DNA of 64,000 bases from Dirofilaria immitis (lineage: Eukaryota; Nematoda; Chromadorea; Rhabditida; Onchocercidae). The notes under the pieces are model-generated. The model saw only the letters and a program-made list of their open reading frames with translations. It ran no database searches and was not told the DNA's origin. Below are positions 1-11,810 of this stretch, piece by piece. The stretch covers positions 4,319,112 through 4,383,111 of the forward strand of contig JAKNDB010000110.1 in assembly GCA_024305405.1 (NCBI GenBank), written 5' to 3'. The first letter of the stretch is position 1; each line of letters starts with the position of its first letter. The position numbers and the translations under genes are program-made.

Positions 1-2860
1 TATTGAGTTTTTCGTCATTTCATTTTGTTAATATTAACGGAGAATTCTATTTTTTTCTTCCTTCCTCTTTTTTCTTTATATATATGTTTAGCTTTTGTTT
101 CATTATACTTGTATTCATATATGTTACTTCTTCAACATTACTATCGTTGTGTTTTGTACAAATTGTTACATATCCCTATCAATACTTGTAATATTCGCAG
201 TTTATCAATGTGTTTCACAGGGAAAATAATTATTAGTATTGCTTGCTTTTCGGGATATATTTGTTTTTAAAGCTAAATTTTTAGAAAATGTAAGAACAGT
301 TTCAAGAATTATTCATTCATTGGAATTTTCAAATTTTAGTCACGATTTCTGGGTTGAATTGGAATTAATAACACTTGTAGCGTGTTAGCGAGATATTAGG
401 ACGAGGAAGAAATATTAAAAAGCTCAACGATCTTGAGGAATTTTCGATACTTCGCACTTTTATGCTACTTGCATGCAGTGAAAAATGGAAAATAAATAAA
501 CAGTGAAAAGCTTATTGAACATACGCGATTGAACAAGATTAGAATAAACAAACCAGACTCTAAATAATAGTTTCGCTGTATTTAAGTCAAAATTGCTAGA
601 CTAAAACATGTATGAGAGATTATTGTATGAGGAACGATAACATCGATGGAGCTTAAACACGATATGTCAGTAAGGAAGGGAGAATCGAAAGATTCAGGGT
701 TAAGAGAAATCTGGTTCTAATTGAGTCTCCTAAACATTTGGAGCATTGAAGAGCGATAGATCTCGATACATGATTTCTCTAATTTGTGGATGAATGCGGA
801 GTACGTGGAGTACAAGTCTGTTATAGTTTTAGTTTTAGAATTGTAACTTCAAAAATATCGAACAAACCCAGAAGACAGTAGGGAAAATACTACTTATTGA
901 TTCGGATCAGATGGCTTGATCTGCTTGACTGGTGTGCGAAGGATAAGATGAGTATTTTATTGCAAATAATCGTAACAGCAAGTGGACGATGATTTTACGA
1001 TAATTTTCTAACGCATATTATTGGAAGCATAGTAAAAATATGACATCGCTGGACGTTGTAGAGCATTAATGGAGACAGATTTCGTAGAATATATACCCGG
1101 GGTGCGTGCCATGTAAAACGGATTCTGAATTATGATCGGTACAAGAAAAAAGAAAATATTTCAAATAAAGAGCAATAATTGCTCGTTATTTATCAAATAC
1201 TTTTTCTTCTCCTCCTTACTAATTGATATAATCATTATTACCAAATATGATGGTCATTGTCGTTGATATCGTCAATATTAAGTTGTGTTTTTATCAATCA
1301 CACGAAAGAATAAAATGAAGACGACTAATTAATTAAAGAAGACAAAATGTCCTGACATTGTGCTTATTACAAGTGAATTTCTACAGCTTAAATAATTGTT
1401 TCATTGATGATTATTCAGATATTCGATAAAATCGGTTGTTATTCGCAACAGTACTATAGGTCAATTAAGTGATATTGAAATATTTGCTTTCTAAAATAGT
1501 TGTGTTATTGGAATCTTTAGGAAAAAATATGAGCAACAATTTTTAGTCTCAAATTTGTCTATCAACAAAATTCGTCTCGTCATAATTACCTTTTCGCTGT
1601 TTGCTAATTTACTTATTTTATTTTTGTTTAGCATTTTTATAATTAACATAATTTAATTCAGCGCTAATAAATGAGATAAATTTAAAAAGTTTGGCTTCAC
1701 ACTAAAAGAAATGCTATCAATCTTTTCGTCTAAATTATGAGAAATATTGAGGATAAAGATGATGATAATCAAATTAGATAAATAGCCATTATGCAAAACT
1801 TGTCACTCTCTGTTCAACAAATTTAAACAAATCCGTAAAATTCTATCTTATATTAAAATTAGCGCTTATTATCACATTTTAGCTTTTCCCATATTTTCCT
1901 AGCGATATATTATTTCCTTTTCATAAATTTTTTTATTCATATAATAGATTAGAAGCAGTTAATGAGTAATATCATTGTTTAAAACAGATATGATGAATGT
2001 GACAGCAGCATAAATTCATCCATCGTAATATATTTTTAAAACTTATTCGATTCCTTCAAAATCTATTGAGCTTGATGTTTCATCGAATAATAAAATCAAA
2101 TTTTCATTTACGAATGAAAATTCAAGCATATCGTGTTGCGATCATCATAATGCATTGAATATGAATGAGTAGCAGTACATCATCCTATGAGGATGGAAGC
2201 TAAGACAGGACTTCTATCGATCTTGCTGGAAACTTCATTTTTCCGATTTCAATTGCTGTAACTTCGGTAATAACTGCTTGTGTCATTAGGCGTCTCGAAA
2301 TGATAATTTCAAACGGGTTAATCAGTTCATATGATAAATGATAAATTAATACAAAAAAAAATGTAGTCACTATTATGTTGCATGTTTTATTGCTTGTGCG
2401 AGAGCTTTTAGCAGATCAGAATTGTCTAATTCAATTATTCTTTCTGATTTAAGTAATTACACTTCTCCAAATATCGCTATTAAATGAGTTCAGTCGATCT
2501 ATTATTAAACTACACACTATGCTATTTGTTGCATCGAATTGCATTCAGTAATTGCATTCATTATTGCTTATTAGATTGTTCACTAAAGTTGTAGTCATTG
2601 TATTTATTACACTGAAGAAATCAACACCTTATTTTTCAACTACTTAGCTCCATAGATGATTTAGCTCTATCAGTTAGTATTGTACAGAAAATCAATAGGT
2701 TCCATGACCCTGACAATTTGCATTAAGCCACCGTCGTAAAACGATATTTCATGGCTATTGGTAGGAATAGAGAGTTTTTGGTATTGGGTGATATAGGAAA
2801 AGCGAACTTTTTGGGGAGTTGTCACTGATGTGGTTGTAATTCGGAACGAGAAGCTTTACG
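1..2860. other. Intergenic, no gene recognised
   Basis: AT-rich DNA with only short, low-complexity open frames rich in Phe, Ser and Leu, which are typical of chance frames here. I see no repeat array, RNA gene or conserved protein segment. It probably holds upstream sequence of the palmitoyltransferase gene that follows. Confidence 0.6.
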
Positions 2861-3276
2861 GATGATTGGTTATAAAGTTTCTCTATACTGGTGGAAGCTT
2901 AATGGTCGAAACCTGTGGAGAGAAGTATTCACTTTGAAAGTATGTTGGCATGGTTTTAATATCGAAGGCATATTCAACTGTGATAGTTGTCAAGAAGCAT
3001 ATCAGAATGATCTCGAATTTTCGGCGCTAGCAATTAAATTCATTCGAAAATTTAAAATAACCGACATTCGGAGTTTCGTCTATATCTTGTAGATATATCT
3101 CTACATATTAAAGGAATTTTGGCATTATGTCTTTGAGGAAGTAGATGCCATCTACATATTTCCTGTTTTCAGGTATCAGCGATTTGAATTGCTGAAGAGA
3201 GCTTTTGCTAGAAAAAAGTGACGTTATAAGTTGGTACATGTTGAAGTTTCATTTTGGTCACGTCGCATCTTTGCAG

Positions 3277-5531
3277 GAGTATCAGTGTTACCGTCCTTAA
3301 TCAGCTTACATTATATCCGATTTTTGAATGCCTTCATTCGGACAGGTTTAGGAACAGTAAGCTAATTTGTTTTCCCTTTTTGTTTAATGCTTTTTGACTT
3401 GAATAAGTGGTCCATAGCTCTAACAAGAAATGAAAAGGAAGTTAATACTAATGTTTTTGAGCAGTCAAGATTACTTTTATATTATTTTTTCTTTTGATTT
3501 TAACCATCATCAGTATCACTTCCAAGTATGATTGATAATAAATATATTTTAGGGTTTGTATTGTCTTGTTCATTTCTTATTAATAATAATTGTCGGATGC
3601 GAATATCTTATCCTATTCCCATATGAGCAACAAGTACGGCCATCAGTTTTTATTCCTCTATATTATGCTGTCGGAGCATATTTAATTGTTTGTATTCTAT
3701 TTCATTATCAGAAAGCGTGCTCAGTGGATCCTGGACGACCAGAGTTTGTAAGTCGTTTCTAAAATAGACTTTCCATGTATTCCTCAATATTTCTTGCCCT
3801 GAAATATGACTCTTTTTGTCCTTTCCTTGTCAGCAATTACAATATTTACAGTCTGACGCGGAACCACTGTGCATCTCTTGTGGTTACCATAAACCAGAAG
3901 GAACACACCATTGTTCGCTTTGTGGTCGTTGTGTATTATATATGGACCATCATTGCGTATGGATTAATCAGTGCGTAGGCCTCAATAATCATCGCTATTT
4001 TTTACAATTCGTTATTTATGTATGGTTTTCGCAGTGCTTTATACTCACTGCCAATTATAGGGCCTTCTGGGAACATTTCTCTTCCGTTAATGTTTGTTTA
4101 TATTTATTCTTTATATTTATATATTTTCTTTCCACTTATATTTGGAAGAAATAATTTCGAAAAATTATTAGAAGTAGAATGTAACAAAGTGGCAATGTAG
4201 ACGCACCATATTTTAATTGATGATTATAGCATATACACTTCTATCATTTAATGCAAATTTTTTTTTCTTTTATCATTTAATGCAAATCTTGCCGAAAACG
4301 ATCTGTTATTGGTTAAATAATCCCACTCTTCCGTAATAGAGATAGCATTTTTATATAAATTAAGCGTTTCCTGCTCAGATTAATATATTTTCTTGAACAG
4401 ATGCACATATATGTGATGTCAATGTTAAAATGTAGTTTATGCGGAGCAAGTTTTCTTTCCTTTATTCCAGAAGATTTCGACGTCATTAGACGTCATCCTC
4501 AATTAAACTGCCGTATTTTTGTCAGCATCTTGAACGGCGATGGAATTTGACATTTGACGTCGAGACGTTTCGAATGAAGTAAACTTATTGCTTGGATCTG
4601 GAAACTGTTTTAAGCAAATACTGGACTTTGCAGCGCTTATCAGCGGTACCATATTGTGCTCAACATTTGTCGTTGGCACCATGGCGTGGTTTGCTTTGTT
4701 CACTGATGCCAAATCTTCTGAGCAATTATATCTGTTTTGTTTATGGACTCGCAGCGCTTTTATTCATCATTCTTGGAATATTCGCAGCGTGGAACATGTA
4801 TTTGATCTCAATTGGCGAAACTTTCATTGACTACTTGGTTAGTCTACATCCTCCTAATACCACTTTTTGAAACAAATCTCATTTTAAGCTTAATCATTGT
4901 GTAAATTTATTGTTTTCAATTAGCAATTTGACAACAGCATATAAGCATAGAAAAATGCCTTGCTGCTATGGAAATTAGTTCTCTGACATTTGCCTATAAA
5001 AATTTTTTTCTAAATGTGAATCGGCTGTGCAATGTTATGTGGTTATTTGCATATTTTGTGTACACTGTTTTGCATATACCAAAATCGTTTTCAAGCTGCA
5101 TGTAAGATTATAGAGCTAATTCAAGTTCATCAGTATTCCTTGACCTATTTAGACTTATATAATGCATATTATTCCATACTTATACCCTGTAGTTAATCCT
5201 GTATGATGATTATTAGTGCAAGAGAAATTTCCTCTTATTTGAAAAAAATTAGAAAGAGTGTGAAATACAGTGAATACAAACGACAGAAAGACTGAAAATT
5301 CTTTAAAACTAGATGAAATCTTTCCAATCGTTTTTTCTTTTCTTTAAGTCTGTCTATGTTTTTCATTTTGAAGTCTTATTTAGCAACACCGTGAATATCG
5401 GCAGAAACAGCATAGATGGCGTTCACCAAATGATCTCGGACTTGTGGAGAATTGGCGTTGTTTCTGGGATTGAAACAGAACCGCACTTTCCTACGTCACA
5501 TCCTATTGCCATCCTCTCATTATCCCATTGA
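3277..5531 (+). CDS. DHHC palmitoyltransferase, ZDHHC16-like
   Basis: Protein S-acyltransferase of the DHHC family: multi-pass ER/Golgi membrane enzyme that moves palmitate to cysteines of target proteins. Exons with matching phase are 3277-3356, 3553-3747, 3834-4085, probably 4634-4837, and 5384 to the end. The third carries the cysteine-rich domain with paired CxxC/HHC motifs and the catalytic DHHC ([13 protein letters not shown]), followed by a membrane helix. The fourth carries the last membrane helix and an ISIGET segment like ZDHHC16 ISRGET. The last exon carries LGLVENW and, in another frame, [20 protein letters not shown], like the human C-terminus. So a one-base break lies near 5455-5463 and the literal frame stops early. 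The 5' end is unresolved: an ATG exon at 2862-2939 fits by position but its phase does not match. The loop between 4085 and 4634 may hold another exon. Family call firm; ZDHHC16 subfamily likely. Confidence 0.85.
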
Positions 5532-6033
5532 CAGACGTCTCATATGTAAAAGTGATGTTCTGTCTTTCGTCGTATGAATGAATCGTTAGTTTTTCATTTC
5601 ATTCGGTGTGTGTTTGAAAATTTCCGTTCACTATAATTTTTTTATCCATTCATTACTGTCTACATCAGTCTTAGCTCCTTAATTTTATTTCACTGATAGA
5701 ACTAGTATGTTTTTTCGTTCTGATTATTAACTTAATGTTATATGGAAACAATTTTTGACCATTTTGGTTCACAGTTTTACACTATGTGTTTCTTTCTGTT
5801 TGAGTATTGCAAACGGTTTAATCCAACAATAACTGGTCATTTCTGAGATTGCAAGACAATTATTAAAGAATAATGGAAGGTTTAAGAAATAACATAATGC
5901 TAACATATTATAGTTTGCCCGTTTTGGTGGTTGCGTACCTAACAGATTAATAGTGGCTGCCTTTTAAATAGGGAATTAAAAAGAACTGATAAATATTTTG
6001 TATAAAAGAGGCACTAAATAAATAATTTCACAA

Positions 6034-9000
6034 CTAATTCCTGTTAATTGCTGACATTTCATTTTTGTTCCAGAATTCGTCAAGGCTAATCGCTGATGTA
6101 TGATCCAGAACAGATACACGTGGGCGCTCAAAAAGTTCACCACGACGTATTTTTAGTAGTGCTTCTTCCCTCGCTGTACTGCTCATTGTACTTTCCCGTC
6201 CAAATGGTATGTTTTGTTTGGTTCGACTAGGTGCCAGCAGGTGCTCCTCGTTCGCTTGATGGGTATTAAAGCGTGGTTCAACCGTCAGAACTGTTGGTTC
6301 AATTCGTTCCAAGTTCAACTGCCGTACTGAGTGCGAATTTTGATTCGGAATATTTTGTTCTATTGCTTGTCTATAATTTTGTTGTGGTTATGACTTCCGA
6401 TTTGATTTTTTTATTAGATAATATTATATATGCTAGATTTTGCCAGTACTCAGCTACGAGAAATTCGTATTCAGTTTTGCTTATTTCTATTTCTCTCTTG
6501 CTATATGTTTATTTTAATGTCAAGAGACAAGAAAAAATCTCTTGCTCTAATAGCATTAATTGTTCATTCTGAATTTTTTGCTACAAAAATCTAATTTAAT
6601 CGCCTACAACAGAAAACAAAATACTGTTTCAATAATTTTCCGATAACTAACCTTGATGAACCTCCGTCTAAAACTAGACTACAAGCGTTTTCAGTTGCTG
6701 TAATTAGTGTTGCATCACTCTTAGCTCTATCTTCACTATTTATAGCAACATTGCCAGTTTTCTGCATTTCTGAGCTCCCGATATGTGGACCTACGATAGA
6801 TGTAGCAGCTCGCTGCACATCGATTCCCGCAACCAAGCGCTGGTTTATATCGGAACTTCCAATACGCGACAACGCATGTTGCTTTCTGCACTTCCGGTAA
6901 CATAAATAAAGTAGGATAAGCGTCAGCAAAACAAGTAGGATTATAAACAACCAGATAGTGAAACTGATGGAAGATTTCACAAGGCCACTACGCATCATTT
7001 CTTCTTGTGGAATATATGGAATTGTGGTGCCATCTGAAAATATTACTTTTGGATTAATTCCGCGCTCTGTCGTTTACTGATGAACATTACCGAGATTAAC
7101 CACTACCTTGACGACGCTTGCATATGTATTCATGATGATTTCTGCAATTATCCGCAACCAAAATATTCCTCTCCATGTTACGCCAATTTATATAGACGCA
7201 TCCTTGTCCAGAAGAACTTCCTGTGAGTTTTGGCAAACTAAAACTGTCAAGTGATTGCATAATTTTTATTGCTAATTTTTTTCGTATGTTTTTATCCTGT
7301 GATTTAAGAGCAGAAATGCTCGTCATGGTTAGCAGTTTTGGTATAATTTCATCCCATCCAGTATCATATGATACATCAATGCTGAATATTTCTTACATAA
7401 GTTTATTTGCTTAGCTTGTATGTAATATTTTTACTGTTGTTTATAACACAGTTGTCTTCATCAAGTGCATTTTGACTAAGCTCCTCTTTGATGAGGTACC
7501 AAATATCTAGTGGTGTGACACAATGATTCTTAAGTTGTCGGTACTAGAAGAGTACCAGGTGTACCAGAGTTAAGATTTTTCGCTTTGTTTTCAATGTTAG
7601 ATAAATGACCATCTACGAACTCTTCTGGCCAAGGTTCGGAGTTTGGATCCACGGACATAAATTTGCCTTTTCCGCTATAATCCATATAACCAGTCCATGG
7701 AAGTGTTTTGCTTTTTGCAAAAATTGCTGAAATATATTAATTTGTCATTGAGATTCATAAACTTAGGCAAAATTTTCTCCTCCTTTTATCCGTTTGGTAG
7801 AAAAATGAGAATAAACATACTATCAAAAGTTACCTGCAATAGAAGAATATTCGTTGGTATAGGTGAATGTAAGCAAATTGCTGCGTTTGAAACTACATTC
7901 GTTCTGTGCCTCCAACCAAGTTAAACCGTGAGTCGGTTTCTTTAATATATAACAGTAACCTGCCGAACTGGAAATCCAGCTCGGTGGACATCCTGGTACA
8001 TCTGGAATAAATTACATAGAATGTAGTGGATAAATAACTAATTTTATCGATTACATGGATATACACCATGTTAAATATTTCAAATGCCTTGTAATGTTCC
8101 ACTATTTTCGATAATTCGCTTTGCCTCGGTAAATTTACAAATTTAGATAGACAAGGAAATTTGAACGCTTACGGAGAAATTATTCGCGACAAAAAGTTTG
8201 AAAATCATCAGGGACCATTGTGTTTGTATAAATGGCTTAATTTTTCATACAGTCCTGATAATCTTTTGTTAAATTTGTAGAATTTCTAGACAATTACCAG
8301 CATTAATCGCATAAAGTTGCGGACAAAAATGTAACGTTACATAGTAACATCCCGTAGAAATGCTGCAACTCAATTTTAGAGAAGCAGAACCGACCATAGC
8401 TTTTTTTTTTTTTTTTTTTTATGTAAGGTACCAAATTCGATGAAGGACATATTGATGCCTTTTCCTTGGAATGCTTCGTCGCTATGAAAATACACATAAA
8501 GTGAATTGGTAGTACTGATAATTGCATCGGGATGTTTACTACCACACCATCGGACCATTTCTGGTGATTTGGATGTATTGCCTGCAAGAAATAATGAACA
8601 TTTCAAAATGCCATTTGCTTTTTTTATTTACCTTCTTATTTTGACTTTTGAAATCGTCAAATGTCATGATTTTATTCAAAAGACTTGCCGTCGTGAATAG
8701 AGCAGTAATCGTCACATTCCGAAAACAAAGCATCATCAATATTGGAATCATGAACAGTTAGCATTATTCTCTTCCTGCTATTACTACCCATCAGTACCCA
8801 GCTGCATCGCATATTATTTGCATATCGACCGATTTCGTATCCAATTGTGTGAAAATAGACTGGCTGAGCATTAGATTTCGCTTGCAGTATTATCGGCTCT
8901 GCTACAGACAGTATCATCAATTTGAAAAATGAAGCTTGAAGAAGCAAGTATAAAAAAGGAAGTAAGGGCACTCGAAAAACTGAGTTTGACGATCTAGCAC

Positions 9001-9458
9001 TCTGGCAATCCAGCAAGCAATTGTAGTTGTTCACAAGGAAGGAATTCAACTGTAGTAGAATGATTGGGACTAGACTATAAAAACTCGGATGCATAGTACG
9101 AGTAAACAATAAACTTTCATTCATGAGACTTGCATTAGTTTCATACATCATTATTTGTCCTTATCTATCATTCTATCAATTTAATTTTCAAAAACCATTG
9201 CAAATAAAGCGGAATTTTAATTAAAAAGGTGAAATAAAAATAAATATTACCAGGGCAAGTCTGCGCATACACGATTATCGTGTCGTCGAAATTTCGTAGA
9301 ACAGTATAAAAAATCATATTAACGATGAAACAATCCTTTCCAACGCAAAGAAACCGTAATGGTAATTTAGAATAATGAAGGAGAAGTAGCAATGAGAAAC
9401 GTTGGCTATATTCAATTAGCCTATTAATGAACAAGATCAAGAAGTCTACCATACACAT
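6034..9458 (-). CDS. CUB + C-type lectin single-pass membrane protein
   Basis: Cell-surface protein built of a CUB domain, a C-type lectin-like domain (CTLD), one transmembrane helix and a cytoplasmic tail. Exons, 5' to 3' on the minus strand: about 9458-9251 (start uncertain, ends TCP), 8901-8689 and 8581-8432 (CUB, with MRCSWVL, HDGNTS, VRWCGS and YVYFHSD), 8001-7834 (CTLD start GCPPSWISSSAGYCY), 7726-7435 (PWTGYMDYSGKGKF), about 7381-7107 (CTLD end, NCRNHHEYICKR), 7033-6652 (helix WLFIILLVLLTLILLYLCY, then YRKCRK stop-transfer), and a last exon from about 6310 to 6034. The CUB intron uses a GC-AG donor. No EPN or QPD sugar motif is visible, so carbohydrate binding is uncertain. Exon 7726-7435 changes frame near 7545; either a 73-base intron or an indel explains it. 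The phases of the last exons also do not all agree. Ligand unknown. Confidence 0.75.
8401..8420. repeat. Poly-T run of 20
   Basis: Uninterrupted T20 (A20 on the coding strand) just inside the intron after the second CUB exon, 11 bases past the donor. Simple-sequence, no function inferred. Confidence 0.9.
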
Positions 9459-9459
9459 T

Positions 9460-11810
9460 GTAATCAGTATTCAGAAATGGAACAGCCTGGTAGTAGTGAT
9501 CTGAATAATGCAAATTATAATAAGAAAGAAAATTTCTCACATTTCAGTTGTACCAAATCTTTATTACCGGTGAAAACCAGGAACATTGTACACACATGGA
9601 AATTGAGGACAATAAGATTGTCGAGAATGGTAGTGATGGTGGCCAGGCATTACAAACACTTATACTACTTAAGGCTTCTTAATCCTTTCGAAAATGCATC
9701 TTTTGCATCCATAGCAACCAAATCGACAGTTTATGAGTAACCGATGGCAATTATAAAGCATCGACATGAGCGTCTCAACATTATTTCATCACAACGATAT
9801 TTGAAGATACCAAACCAACAATCTCCCCTTTACTTGCACTCTGAAAAGTAAGTCTTGTCAAAATTCTAATATGTGTAGAATATAGACTACGGCCAAATAA
9901 ATCACTACATCCTTCTCTTCCTCTTCATCTTTCTCTTCTTACATGTGAAGCAACTTCATATGAAACTTCCTTCAATAATCCGTAATTTCTGCATGGAATT
10001 TTACTTGCAGATGATTAAAATAACCGAAATATATTTAGCAACTCGTCATTTTCATAGTATTCAAAAATCTAATATCAATGGTATTGAAGATCCATTTTTA
10101 TTTGTTGCAATTCGATAAAATTTCTCCGTTTAATCTTTCTCAATAATTATACACTTGCACTATCATTACCTCTATTGAGCATTTGAATCGATGTTTATTT
10201 ATTATATCCATTTGAAATGCAATCGGCTGAATATCAAAAACGCTCGTTAACAATAAAATAAGAAAAGAGGATAATTATGACCCATTTGCAATTTGAAGTA
10301 CTATCAACAGGAACGGAGGAATAAACAGACTTGAGAATCGAATCAATCATTCGAGAATTGACTGGTTTTTTTTTTTAACTTTATCCTATTATGTGAATTT
10401 AATGCTATTTAACAATGCATCCTTGGTAGATATGATAGGTTATAGTCGCAATCTAAAGAAGTCATTAATACTGACCAGTATTCTTTCAATGAAGTATACG
10501 ATCCTTCAAATTTGGAATCTCTATTTCGATTCAGGCTTGGAATCCTTGGAATTATAATAGAAACCTCATTTTTTGAGGGACATGACCTATGAGCTCTCCC
10601 TAAAATGTAATCTGAAAAAAGGCAATATAGAATCATAGAAAGGAAATAGAAGTACTATTACCGAATCGATACAGAAATTGTTTATGAATAACTTTTTCAA
10701 TGTTCTTAAAATAGTAAGCAAAAAAAAAAAAGGATATTTTATGAAACGATTTTCTTATCGTTTCATAAAATATAATTGAGCAAAATTATAATATATAGAG
10801 AATGAAACTAACATCTATATATTCCAAATAGATTTATTTCACTCAGCAACGTTACATATAAATGTTGAGAATAACGATGAAATTTATGAACATTCGAAAG
10901 CTGAAAAGAAAAATGAGAAAAGGACTCTGGATGAATGATAATGGAAAAGATGATGAAATTATTTGTTAGTAAACAAATATTGATTAAATGTAAATAAAAA
11001 TGAAGATATTATGTACGACTTACACTTTTGGTTGGATAACCTATCCATGATACATCGTATAAACATGTGTATTTTGATAGTAGAAAAGCATAATAGTTTA
11101 TATTGATCTTAAAAAAATAAAAACACAGCGATTAAATTATAAGGCATTATGGCAATTGTATTTATCTGAAAAAACTATGGATATTTCTCTTCATATTTCT
11201 GCTTTAAATACCTGTGATTGCGTCTAGTTCCTGTCATATAAGATGTATATATTCACAGTACTGTCTCCCACAAAATTCAAAGGACCAGCTTTATCATTCA
11301 GTGCGCTACCGGTTATTGTTTTAGCTGATAATTTAAAAAAGTGAGCTCGACTAGCACGGATAACGTTGGGATATAAGTTTAACATTATGTCCTATCTAGG
11401 TTTACTGGGCTTCATTTCAATCGGCTTACTTAGAAGAATTGGGAACTCAGTTAATTGTTTCCATCCATCGTGTTGGTTTTTATTTTCTGCTTTGCTGCTC
11501 TTTCAGAATTATTGATCAGTGAGATATTTTTTTAGTAAATATGCAGTTGATTGTATCTTACATTTTTTTGGTCGTTCTGTTAACTCTGATAATTTCCAAT
11601 AGTTTCCAGACATTTTCCAACCCGTTTATATTGGAATAAGTATACATCATCGTTATTTGATATATTTGTATTCGATAGTTATCTGTATATGGAACATTTA
11701 TGGATTCTGTGCCTATGTGAATTGCAGCCATTATGCAGTAACTTTCTTCTTCTCTCATTCACTATAACATTGTGTTCCAGGGTAATGCAGTTGATACAAA
11801 TGAAGTTGAT
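9460..11810. other. Intergenic between head-to-head genes
   Basis: About 2.3 kb separating the 5' ends of the CUB/lectin gene (-) and nicastrin (+), so it should contain both promoters. No convincing coding segment is present. Contains a perfect hairpin at 10734-10773 listed separately. No core promoter motif can be asserted. Confidence 0.5.
10734..10773. repeat. Perfect 17-bp hairpin
   Basis: Arms ATATTTTATGAAACGAT and its exact reverse complement, separated by TTTCTT. It follows an A-run at about 10721-10731. No coding context. Confidence 0.95.
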
